Positions 25,837 through 32,779 of a stretch of DNA of 33,056 nt are shown one piece after another. The position numbers and the translations under genes were made by a program. Position 1 is the first letter of the stretch. Each line of letters begins with the position of its first letter. Origin of the DNA: Hepatobacter sp965661165. Its GTDB lineage: Bacteria > Pseudomonadota > Alphaproteobacteria > Holosporales > Hepatobacteraceae. A model generated the notes under the pieces. The model made no database searches, was not told the DNA's origin, and worked only from the letters and a program-made list of their open reading frames with translations. The stretch is from positions 1-33,056 of the forward strand of contig CBFICL010000013.1 in the NCBI GenBank assembly GCA_965661165.1. The letters are read 5' to 3'.

Positions 25837-27171
25837 ATGTTCTTTCTGTTGCTGATGCCTCAAGGTTGTTCTGCCAGTATTGTTATTTTGGCTGCGGGGC
25901 AGAGTCGGCGTTTTTTATCCAAAAAAAGTAAGGTACTGCATCCACTCAGCGGTGCCCCCCTTTTACAACACAGCCTCGATACCGCTACCGCTTGCGACCC
26001 TCGAGAGATTGTGGTGGTGGCCTCACCAGCTCTGGCGCAAGATCCCGCATTTGCAAAGCTTGTCAAGACCTACCCCCATGCGCGCGCTGCCATACAGCAC
26101 AGCCCTCGCGGTACGGCCGATGCCCTGAGGTGTGCTTTTGAGCAGGCACCGCCTTTGGGTAAATCGGTGATGGTGTTGCTGGGGGACGTGCCTTTGCTCA
26201 CCGCTTCAACGCTCAGGTCATGTCAAGCCCATGCCCATACTCATCAAGCCTGCATATGCGTCATGACCCTCACCCCAGAAGACCCCACAGGCTACGGACG
26301 CTGCATTGTGGATGACCAAGAAAGGCTTGTGCGCATTGTGGAAGACAAAGACGCCACCCCTGATGAGCGCACGGTTTCTCTTTGTAATAGCGGTATTTGG
26401 TGGATGACGTCAGATGTTCTCTCTCGTGTAAAAAAGCTAGCCCCTTCCCCCACAACCGGTGAGCTCTATCTGACAGATGTAATCAAAAATGTTTCAGATG
26501 AAGGCAAAGCGTGCACTTTTTTTGCAGGGCCTCACGATGAATTATTGGGGATTAACACGCGAGCCGATTTGATGAAAGCAGAGCATCTTTCTCAGCAACG
26601 TCTCAGACACAAAGCGCTTGAGCAAGGCGTGACGCTTTATGACATGGCCACCACGTTCTTCTCTTATGATACATGTGTGGCCGCCGATGTCACCATTGAG
26701 CCGTTTGTCTTTATGGGGCCGGGCGTTATCCTTGACGAAGGGGTCACGGTTCATGCTCACACCGTCATCAGCCATGCCCATATTCAAAAGAACGCCTCTG
26801 TGGGGCCTTTTGCCTCCATTTCTCAGCAAACGGTTCTTGAGGAATCTGCCGTGCTGGGCAGTTTTGTGGAAGGTAAACGCCTTCACATGAAAAAAGGGGC
26901 CAAGGCCAAGCATCTCAGTTATCTGGGCGATGCTGTGGTGGGCGAACACACCAATGTGGGCGCTGGGTGTGTCACCTGCAATTATGACGGCACACATAAA
27001 CACACCACCACTATTGGGTCTAACACTTTTATTGGGGCTAACACCTCACTCATCGCGCCGTTAGTGATTGGAAAGCACAGTGTGGTGGGCGCCGGCAGCG
27101 TTATCACCGACGATGTGCCGACCAGGAACCTTGCCCTGGGGCGCGGCCGCCAAGTGAATAAACAAAAATGA
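25837..27171 (+). CDS. glmU: Bifunctional GlcNAc-1-P uridyltransferase / GlcN-1-P acetyltransferase
   Basis: Makes UDP-GlcNAc from glucosamine-1-phosphate in two steps. The N-terminal uridyltransferase domain has SIVILAAGQSRRF at 14-26. The family motif GxGTRM is altered to GQSRRF, keeping the catalytic Arg, and KVLH keeps the Lys. SPRGTADALRCA, LLGDVPLLTAS, GYGRCIVDD and GELYLTDVIKN follow. From about 230 the left-handed beta-helix domain shows hexapeptide repeats, GSFVEGKR, HLSYLGDAVVGEHTNVGAG and CNYDGTHKHTT. It ends with NLALGRGRQV; 444 residues, slightly compact. The first ATG (25837) is given, but the ATG at 25855 fits the family length as well. No ribosome site is clear for either. Forms an operon with glmS, 25 bases downstream. 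Confidence 0.95.
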   Translation: MFFLLLMPQGCSASIVILAAGQSRRFLSKKSKVLHPLSGAPLLQHSLDTATACDPREIVVVASPALAQDPAFAKLVKTYPHARAAIQHSPRGTADALRCAFEQAPPLGKSVMVLLGDVPLLTASTLRSCQAHAHTHQACICVMTLTPEDPTGYGRCIVDDQERLVRIVEDKDATPDERTVSLCNSGIWWMTSDVLSRVKKLAPSPTTGELYLTDVIKNVSDEGKACTFFAGPHDELLGINTRADLMKAEHLSQQRLRHKALEQGVTLYDMATTFFSYDTCVAADVTIEPFVFMGPGVILDEGVTVHAHTVISHAHIQKNASVGPFASISQQTVLEESAVLGSFVEGKRLHMKKGAKAKHLSYLGDAVVGEHTNVGAGCVTCNYDGTHKHTTTIGSNTFIGANTSLIAPLVIGKHSVVGAGSVITDDVPTRNLALGRGRQVNKQK

Positions 27172-27196
27172 ACAATGTGAAGGAAGAACGCCTGCC

Positions 27197-29023
27197 ATGT
27201 GTGGTATTTTAGGTATTGTCAACAAGAGCACTGTGGCTCACAAACTGCTTCAAGGGCTTCACCGGCTTGAATATCGAGGATATGACTCGGCAGGCATGGC
27301 CTTTTGGGCACCTGAGGGTCTGGTGCGTGTCCGCGCCATTGGCCGCGTCGGCAACCTTGAAGATACATGGCAGCAAAACCCTGTGGATAGCGCGGCTGGT
27401 ATCGCCCACACAAGATGGGCCACCCACGGTGACGTCACCTTGGCCAACACTCACCCTCACGGCAATGCGCGGGTGTGCATCATTCAAAATGGCATTGTAG
27501 AAAACATGGCACAGCTCAAGGAAGAGGCCAAAGAATGGGGCACAACGTTCGTTACCACCAGTGATGCTGAGCTTTTTGCGATCTATCTTGATCGTGCTTT
27601 TACGCAAAAACCGCCCACGCCCGACACCGTCGCGCACCAAGTCCGACAGGCCCTTGCCTCATTTGAAGGGTCTTTTGCCATTGTGGTGATGGTTCATGGT
27701 CTTAAAGACACGCTGGTGGCCCTCAGGCAAGGCAACAGCCCCCTGGCCGTGGGGCGCAGTCAAGACCAGATGTCGTGTGGTTCTGATGCTGTCGCGCTCT
27801 CTGGTGTGGCAAACGAGATTGCCTATTTAGAAGACGGTGATATGGCCGTTCTCACCCCTGCGCATGTGGCCATCACCAACAAAGAAGGCCCTAAAACACC
27901 GTCTTGGGAAGAAAACACCGTCAAACCTGAAGCGTTTCAAAAAGGTGACCATGCACACTTTATGCACAAAGAAATGCATGAGCAGTATCAAATGTTGCAA
28001 AATCTCAGTGCGCATATGGACGATATCCCCGGGCGCTCTTATGAGGCTGCGCTGTGGCGCGCTCTTCCCTTTATCCGCCTTTCTGCCTGCGGCACGGCAC
28101 TTTATGCGGCTCACATGGCTGCCTTTTGGTTTGAAACATGGGCAGCGTTGCCCACCATTGTGGACATTGCCTCAGAGGTGCGTCAAAAAATTGTGCATAA
28201 CCAAGACAAAGGTTTGTCTCTTTTTATCTCACAATCCGGTGAAACAGCGGACACCCTGGCAGCGCTCAGGCATGCTCAAGAACACGGGCAACACACCCTG
28301 GCTGTTTTGAATGTCCCGCAAACCAGTATGAGCCGTCTGGCCGATAAAACCATCCTCACCTATGCTGGCCCAGAAGTGGGTGTGGCCTCCACCAAAGCCT
28401 TTGTGGCCCAATTGTGGGCCTTAATCCATCTGGCCTTTGATGCCGGGGTTAAGCGGGGCGTCCTCGACAAGAGCCAGGCTGATGAGCTGCGCCAAACCAT
28501 GAAGGCTTTGCCTGAAACCATCCGCCAAACACTCGCGTGTGAAGCTGACATTCAAGAAAAAGCGAAGATGCTGGCGGCGGCACGTTCTGTATTATATCTG
28601 GGGCGTGGTCCTTTTTACCCCCTGGCCCTTGAGGGCGCGTTAAAGCTCAAAGAAATTTCCTATATCCACGCTGAAGGCTATGCGGCAGGTGAAATCAAGC
28701 ATGGCCCCATCGCCATGATTGAGCCTGGCATTCCTGTGGTGATACTGGCGCCATCCGGGGCCTTTTTGGAAAAAACCATCTCCGCCATTCATGAGCTGTC
28801 TGCCCGCAGCGCCGATCTCCTCATCCTCACCGACGTCCACGGCAAGAAGGCCCTAGAGGCCACCAAGCAAAAAGCCATCATCGTGCTGCCCAACGTGCCT
28901 GAGGTGCTCACACCGTTCACGCAAACCGTGGCATTGCAATTGCTGGCCTATCATGTAGCCTGTCTGAGAGGACAAGACGTGGATCGCCCACGCAATTTGG
29001 CCAAATCTGTCACGGTGGAATAG
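27197..29023 (+). CDS. glmS: Glutamine--fructose-6-phosphate aminotransferase
   Basis: Makes glucosamine-6-phosphate, the entry to amino-sugar and cell-wall synthesis. After Met, Cys2 is the nucleophile of the glutaminase domain (MCGILGIV), with HRLEYRGYDSAG, HTRWATHG and CSDA-like GSDAVAL motifs. Two sugar-isomerase domains follow, the first with SACGTALYAAHMA and SQSGETADT, the second with GRGPFYPLALEGALKLKEISYIHAEGYAAGE. The end, DVDRPRNLAKSVTVE, is almost universal in the family. It is 608 residues, full length. A ribosome site (GGAAG) lies ten bases before the ATG. It supplies the substrate line that glmU completes. Confidence 0.98.
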   Translation: MCGILGIVNKSTVAHKLLQGLHRLEYRGYDSAGMAFWAPEGLVRVRAIGRVGNLEDTWQQNPVDSAAGIAHTRWATHGDVTLANTHPHGNARVCIIQNGIVENMAQLKEEAKEWGTTFVTTSDAELFAIYLDRAFTQKPPTPDTVAHQVRQALASFEGSFAIVVMVHGLKDTLVALRQGNSPLAVGRSQDQMSCGSDAVALSGVANEIAYLEDGDMAVLTPAHVAITNKEGPKTPSWEENTVKPEAFQKGDHAHFMHKEMHEQYQMLQNLSAHMDDIPGRSYEAALWRALPFIRLSACGTALYAAHMAAFWFETWAALPTIVDIASEVRQKIVHNQDKGLSLFISQSGETADTLAALRHAQEHGQHTLAVLNVPQTSMSRLADKTILTYAGPEVGVASTKAFVAQLWALIHLAFDAGVKRGVLDKSQADELRQTMKALPETIRQTLACEADIQEKAKMLAAARSVLYLGRGPFYPLALEGALKLKEISYIHAEGYAAGEIKHGPIAMIEPGIPVVILAPSGAFLEKTISAIHELSARSADLLILTDVHGKKALEATKQKAIIVLPNVPEVLTPFTQTVALQLLAYHVACLRGQDVDRPRNLAKSVTVE

Positions 29024-29037
29024 GCCATCGTCACGCA

Positions 29038-29071
29038 ATGTTCATGAGGGGCATACCCTCGTAAGGAACAT
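29038..29071 (+). terminator. Hairpin downstream of glmS
   Basis: An imperfect hairpin with outer arms ATGTTC (29038-29043) and GAACAT (29066-29071) and inner arms GAGGG (29046-29050) and CCCTC (29056-29060) around a five-base loop. It is followed by a pyrimidine-rich stretch rather than a clean T-run. It lies 15 bases past the glmS stop and between two convergent genes. Confidence 0.5.
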
Positions 29072-29110
29072 ACTTCCTCTTTCCGCGCGCTGCGCATCAT
29101 AAGCGCAACC

Positions 29111-29866
29111 TTACACCGGCGCGGGCTCTTTCCCCTTGATTTCACATAAGGCAGGCAAACGGTCCAACACTTTTTGCTTGGGTGCAAAAAACTGCGCTTC
29201 AGCTCTTTCTCTAGCTTGTTCAAATAAACGCTGCGCCCGGGCATGCTTATAGGCATCACTGCTGCGCACATCGCCCACAAAAGAGGTCCAGATCTTTTTG
29301 TGCTCGCTCATCAATGTTTCCACCTCGCGGGCCTCTTTTTTCAATTTTTCACACGCAAGCTTCACCTTCACACGCACCCCGTCGCGCTCTTTGAGGACGT
29401 CGATTTTTTGATCATGTTTTCTCTTATCTCGGGGCAAAAGGTCCAGCCTGTCCTGCATATGATCTGCTCTCATCTCGATGCCGTCCAATAATCGGCGCAT
29501 CACAAGCGCTTCCCCAAAACCTGACATAAAGCGAGTGAAGGCTCTGTCCAGGGCTAGGCTGGGCTGGCCATGCATAAGCGTAAAGAGGTAAAGATCCACA
29601 TAACGCTGCCAGGCACGTCTGTCTGTGGCGCTTTTCATATGCTGCGCCTTCCATGGCCCGGGGTCATAACGGCGATAGTCAGGAAGAGTCTTCTCTCCAT
29701 AAAGCGCTGCCAGCGCCTGCCCATACGCCTCATCCCCCAAAGATAGAGACGCCTTGGCAGGCTCTTGAGAGAGATGCGCCCCTTGAGATGCATGACACAC
29801 CACCGCCGCCAACCCCGCCAGGGCGACACACACGCCTAAGGCTTGCTTAATTTTCATCACATTCAT
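29111..29866 (-). CDS. Exported helical protein, unknown function
   Basis: Unrecognised, 251 residues. The N-terminus has Lys residues and a hydrophobic core (ALGVCVALAGLAAVVCHA) ending near residue 27, a good signal peptide. The mature part is almost all helix-forming. The section from about 125 to 200 (MRRLLDGIEMRADHMQD through EKLKKEAREVETLMSEH) has heptad-like spacing and many Lys/Glu/Arg, so a coiled coil is likely. It ends in a short Pro-rich basic tail. The ATG at 29866 is followed by a second at codon 4; both leave the signal intact. A promoter with the ATGTCTT element lies at 29900-29928. It converges on glmS. Confidence 0.7.
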   Translation of the reverse strand: MNVMKIKQALGVCVALAGLAAVVCHASQGAHLSQEPAKASLSLGDEAYGQALAALYGEKTLPDYRRYDPGPWKAQHMKSATDRRAWQRYVDLYLFTLMHGQPSLALDRAFTRFMSGFGEALVMRRLLDGIEMRADHMQDRLDLLPRDKRKHDQKIDVLKERDGVRVKVKLACEKLKKEAREVETLMSEHKKIWTSFVGDVRSSDAYKHARAQRLFEQARERAEAQFFAPKQKVLDRLPALCEIKGKEPAPV

Positions 29867-29899
29867 GTCACACCCATCCGTACAGTCCTGTTAATTTTG

Positions 29900-29928
29900 T
29901 CTATATAAGACATAATTTTTGGTGAACA
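29900..29928 (-). promoter_or_regulatory. Promoter of the helical exported protein
   Basis: On the minus strand TGTTCA (29923-29928) and TATAGA (29900-29905) are 17 bases apart. ATGTCTT (29907-29913) ends one base before the -10. The same place forms the perfect palindrome TGTCT-atata-AGACA. The start would leave about 27 bases of leader. Confidence 0.45.
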
Positions 29929-30027
29929 GATTCGAGCTAGGAATGTCTTTTTTTCTCTTTTTTAGCTTGTTTTTTTAGGAACAAAGGCTTTACGCCCTGT
30001 CTGAAAATTGGTTACCCTGAAGTGTGT

Positions 30028-30113
30028 GCCCGCTTGGTGGAACCGGTAGACACAACAGACTTAAAATCTGTCGGCCTTTGGCTGTGCCAGTTCGAGTCTG
30101 GCAGCGGGCACCA
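30028..30113 (+). tRNA. tRNA-Leu (anticodon UAA)
   Basis: A complete class II tRNA. The acceptor arms GCCCGCT (30028-30034) and AGCGGGC (30103-30109) pair fully, followed by discriminator A and an encoded CCA (30111-30113). The anticodon stem ACAGA/TCTGT holds the loop CTTAAAA with anticodon TAA at 30062-30064, which reads UUA leucine codons. The long variable arm CGGC...GCTG and the T arm GCCAG-TTCGAGT-CTGGC are typical of tRNA-Leu. ATGTCTT occurs 79 bases upstream in the same orientation (29943-29949). The surrounding DNA is AT-rich upstream, and the downstream genes are lineage-specific exported proteins, but no duplicated tRNA end that would mark an integrated element was seen. Confidence 0.96.
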
Positions 30114-30114
30114 C

Positions 30115-30152
30115 CTTGGTGTGCTCAACCACGCACCTTCGCCAAGCTTTTT
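30115..30152 (+). terminator. Possible terminator after tRNA-Leu
   Basis: GGTGTG (30118-30123) can pair with CGCACC (30132-30137, one wobble), and CTT (30115-30117) with AAG (30144-30146), followed by C and five T (30148-30152). The stem is interrupted, so the call is tentative. Confidence 0.35.
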
Positions 30153-30214
30153 CGTAACTTCACCTTAAAATGCGTGCGAACAGGGCTCAAGTCTTAGGCG
30201 TACTAGCTGGGTGG

Positions 30215-30616
30215 TTAGCTGCTGGAGGGTTGACTAAAATACACAAAGTTTTCTTTGGCATGCAAAAAGGCGTCCTGCGCCTTCCACAGATCTTGCAGTG
30301 AGCCATACAAACTGTGCGCCACAGAAACACCATTCGTTTTGAGAGCATGCGTCTTGTTTGCATTGTGACCGCCACCTTTGGGGCCATGCTTAAGCAAAGC
30401 TTGGGCAGATTGAATAAACGCTGCCGTCTTTTTCTGCCAAACCACAACTTGCCCGCGCCTGTGTTTAAGCTGGACAACGGTCCGTTTCAGCTCTTCTTCT
30501 GCTGCCTTTTTCTCCGAAGCATCGTTGGCGCGCAACCAACCCGCAGCGCTTATTATCATGACCCCAAAGGCGATGATCGATAAACTTGCTCCCGGCATCT
30601 TTCGTATGTTCTGCAT
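30215..30616 (-). CDS. Small exported helical protein
   Basis: Unrecognised, 133 residues. The best ribosome site of the window, AAGGAGG (30621-30627), stands four bases before the ATG, so the gene is very probably real. Residues 1-30 form a signal peptide (basic start, SIIAFGVMIISAAGWL, then polar). The mature part begins with a Lys/Glu-rich amphipathic segment (about 35-75, KKAAEEELKRTVVQLKHR) that could be a coiled coil. A His/Gly/Asn-rich turn (GPKGGGHNANKTH) follows, and then a second helix, ending in Ser residues. It is downstream of a similar exported helical protein on the same strand, 91 bases away. Confidence 0.75.
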   Translation of the reverse strand: MQNIRKMPGASLSIIAFGVMIISAAGWLRANDASEKKAAEEELKRTVVQLKHRRGQVVVWQKKTAAFIQSAQALLKHGPKGGGHNANKTHALKTNGVSVAHSLYGSLQDLWKAQDAFLHAKENFVYFSQPSSS

Positions 30617-30654
30617 AGATCCTCCTTGTATCTAGACCTTCTCTGTGCCCGAAC

Positions 30655-30668
30655 AAAAGGGCCCTTTT
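30655..30668. terminator. Palindrome AAAAGGGCCCTTTT between two exported-protein genes
   Basis: A perfect 14-base palindrome with extra T on both strands (six T on the plus strand). A stem of five pairs with a four-base loop could form, flanked by A and T runs. It may end the transcript of the upstream gene on the minus strand, leaving the gene at 30616 with its own start signal, or act as an operator. Confidence 0.35.
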
Positions 30669-30707
30669 TTATGATTGGCTTGCACCGGTTTTAGCATTTT
30701 TGGACTC

Positions 30708-31415
30708 TCAATCAGCACTTTGTATGTCTTTTTGCAATGCTTTATCCAGCTTATCTAGGGCGTCAATATCTTCACGAAGCACGCGCCGAATATCCTCGGT
30801 TTCCTTGAGCGCATTGCTAACATCTTGTGCAATGTGGGGCTTTGTGGTCTTCATAGCTTGCAAGGTCTTCTGGCGCTTTAAGGTGTCATCGTGCGCCCTT
30901 ATCAGCATGGGTTTCACCTCCTGGATCTTTTGACGCGCTGATTGAAGAGACGCCCGCTCTTCAGGCAATGAAGCGGTTGTTTTGTTGGAAACACTCCGCT
31001 CCTGGGCTTTGGTTGTTTCTTCACTTATATGCACGGCCTGAGATTTAGATGGAGATGAAGGCGCTGCCAGTGGTGCGTGTTGGCCTGATTTCACCTTACT
31101 GCCCTCCTTTTTCTCCAGGGCCTGTGAAGATGCGGCCGGCACCCCCACCCGCGAGGATGAACCGGATCTTGCTGAAGACGCAAGAGCGTGGTGATCTTGC
31201 TGCATGTTGCGCCCACTCTGCCCCTTGGACTTGGTTGTGTGATGCCCGATGTGCCGCTTCCCGGGGCCCTGCGTCTTTGTATGCACCCCAGGCGTTTTTG
31301 CCACAGGGTTTGCGACAGGAGCTTTTGCGACAGGAGCTTTTTGATTGGCGCCATAAACAGGCGGCAAAAACCCCACACACACCCACAACATCCACACCTG
31401 GCTTATCCACCTCAT
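30708..31415 (-). CDS. Exported Lys/Ala/Pro-rich protein with C-terminal coiled coil
   Basis: Unrecognised, about 235 residues. The ATG at 31415 has GAGG six bases upstream and is preferred to one at 31427. The signal peptide runs to about residue 22 (WMLWVCVGFLPPVYG, cleavage before AN). The mature protein opens with short repeats of KAPVA/NPVAKTP type, then a long basic, Ser/Gly/His/Gln-rich low-complexity section to about 145, and then a helical part (about 150-235) with ASLQSARQKIQEV and ETEDIRRVLREDIDALDKLDKAL that has coiled-coil spacing. The design, disordered basic arm plus coiled coil, is seen in exported adaptor or surface proteins, but no function can be assigned. Confidence 0.7.
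   Translation of the reverse strand: MRWISQVWMLWVCVGFLPPVYGANQKAPVAKAPVANPVAKTPGVHTKTQGPGKRHIGHHTTKSKGQSGRNMQQDHHALASSARSGSSSRVGVPAASSQALEKKEGSKVKSGQHAPLAAPSSPSKSQAVHISEETTKAQERSVSNKTTASLPEERASLQSARQKIQEVKPMLIRAHDDTLKRQKTLQAMKTTKPHIAQDVSNALKETEDIRRVLREDIDALDKLDKALQKDIQSAD
31311..31340. repeat. 15-base tandem duplication in the Lys/Ala/Pro-rich gene
   Basis: Two perfect copies of tgcgacaggagcttt (31311-31325 and 31326-31340) encode, on the minus strand, the repeated KAPVA peptide near the start of the mature protein. The unit is in frame, five codons long, so copy changes would lengthen or shorten the protein without breaking it. Confidence 0.85.
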
Positions 31416-31445
31416 ACCCTGCCTCATTTCTTTATGACAACATAA

Positions 31446-31475
31446 ATTTTATCTAAAAAAGACATTAATAAGCAA
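31446..31475 (-). promoter_or_regulatory. Promoter of the Lys/Ala/Pro-rich exported protein
   Basis: On the minus strand TTGCTT (31470-31475) and TAAAAT (31446-31451) are 18 bases apart. ATGTCTT (31459-31465) lies in the spacer, here seven bases ahead of the -10. The surrounding sequence closely matches the promoter at 29900: ATGTCTT followed by a T/A stretch, AGA and then AAAATT. Confidence 0.45.
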
Positions 31476-31492
31476 GATGTGTCTAGTTTTTT

Positions 31493-32599
31493 TTAATGGC
31501 TGTCTGGCGCCTCCCCCTGCACCTTGCTGCCTGCCTGCGTCTCGATCTTGTCTTGCGAAACTGACTGTGTGTCACCCGCGCTTGAAGGTAATGCTATCTC
31601 CATATCCATACCCTGATCAGATAGCCGCTTTTTGCGCATAAAATCTGCGGCACCCTCACCCACCTCCACCTCTTCTGAGGTATCTGATGTGCTACCCGAA
31701 GACACACGCCGCAGTTCAGCGAACACCGTTTCCTCAGCTTTGGGAAGCGCTGTTTGCGGCAACACATCTTCTTGATCTGCGGGCATCTCTTCGTCCGCAT
31801 CTGGAATTGACGATGCACGTTCACCAAAGAGCAAAGTTTCCTCTTCAGATGAGGAAGAGAGTTCATCATCCGCGTGATACGGCGCTGTTGATGCTTGGGG
31901 CGCTGCCGTCAGAGAGGTCTCTTCTGGGGCGCCAGTATGGGTCACTACAATGAGAGAAAGACGAGACGAGAGCCCTTCACCTTCACCCAAACCAGGGAGA
32001 CGTTCTTCTTCTCCAACAGCGGCGGGTGCCCGACGCCTATATACCTCCTGCGCTTCTGACGGTCCAGGGTTCCAAGGCAAGCAATAAGACATTACACTGC
32101 TGTGATGAAAGCGTGCCCGCAACCGCTGCCACCATGATCCCTCCTCCTGCACAGACACCGGCGACTCCTCAGCTGAACCCATGGGAAGGGGCGGCGCATC
32201 TTCCTCAGGGGGCTGCAGCTCACCCGAAGGAACGTAATGGGCACGGACCTCGAGATCTGTGCATGGCGGCACCGTTAAATGACAGGAACACGAAGAAAAA
32301 CGGTCCTGCCTGTCCATTTTTTCGGTATCGGTCATATTGTCTGGCCTGTTATCTGGCGTATTGTCCAAGCCGTGCGCTGGCGATGACCCGGTGGCCACAT
32401 CATGCGCCGCCTGGGGGGTAAAATGCTGCCCCGCTTCGCACCACACCAGCGACCCTTGCGACGTCACCCGCACATCTAAGGTCTCTCCACTAGTTGAGAT
32501 ATCTGACGCTTTCATGCCCACCATCACATCTGCACCCCCCAACGCGCACAACGCACATACCGCGCCCACATAGGCACCTTTTATCACGCGTATCAGCAT
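31493..32599 (-). CDS. Exported acidic Ser/Glu-rich protein
   Basis: Unrecognised, 368 residues. The signal peptide is residues 1-23 (VIKGAYVGAVCALCALGGA). A first part (about 24-125) includes VTSQGSLVWCEAGQ and a Cys-rich patch (CSCHLTVPPC) that could form disulfides. The rest is strongly acidic and looks disordered, with blocks such as SSSSEEE, DADEEMPADQED and TSDTSEEVEVGEG, and a single basic patch near 180-190. GGGAG lies upstream of the ATG with loose spacing. Two ATGTCTT elements lie 83 and 135 bases upstream. Its composition differs sharply from the basic exported proteins next to it. The Ser/Glu blocks look like sites for acid-directed kinases such as casein kinase 2, a eukaryotic enzyme; this is inference. 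Confidence 0.7.
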   Translation of the reverse strand: MLIRVIKGAYVGAVCALCALGGADVMVGMKASDISTSGETLDVRVTSQGSLVWCEAGQHFTPQAAHDVATGSSPAHGLDNTPDNRPDNMTDTEKMDRQDRFSSCSCHLTVPPCTDLEVRAHYVPSGELQPPEEDAPPLPMGSAEESPVSVQEEGSWWQRLRARFHHSSVMSYCLPWNPGPSEAQEVYRRRAPAAVGEEERLPGLGEGEGLSSRLSLIVVTHTGAPEETSLTAAPQASTAPYHADDELSSSSEEETLLFGERASSIPDADEEMPADQEDVLPQTALPKAEETVFAELRRVSSGSTSDTSEEVEVGEGAADFMRKKRLSDQGMDMEIALPSSAGDTQSVSQDKIETQAGSKVQGEAPDSH

Positions 32600-32779
32600 A
32601 TGTGAAAGCTCCCACCGTTATGCCCTGTTTTTTCTCTCAAGAGGCGCGGGCCACCCACGTGCATGTTGCTAAAACCCATAAAAGACATTTTTTACCCTGA
32701 AATCGTGTCATATCTTTCTTAAGATATTATTTTAAGACATTTTTTTTATAAAATAATGCATTAAGGCTCAAAAACGATC
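32600..32779 (-). promoter_or_regulatory. AT-rich control region with two ATGTCTT elements
   Basis: No gene is visible in these 180 bases. Read on the minus strand, ATGTCTT occurs at 32734-32740, followed directly by AAAATAATAT, and again at 32682-32688. Between them lies the inverted repeat ATATCTT-tctt-AAGATAT (32710-32727). This arrangement, two copies flanking a palindrome, is unlike the single copies elsewhere and suggests either two promoters or a regulated one for the acidic exported protein. Confidence 0.45.

Noticed and set aside
25636..25863. Minus-strand frame of 75 codons in the glmU upstream gap
   Set aside because: It starts with TTG without a ribosome site and runs across the glmU start; the protein resembles nothing I know.
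30028..30214. tRNA-Leu as attachment site of an integrated element
   Set aside because: No integrase, no second copy of the tRNA 3' end and no phage or conjugation gene seen in the window.
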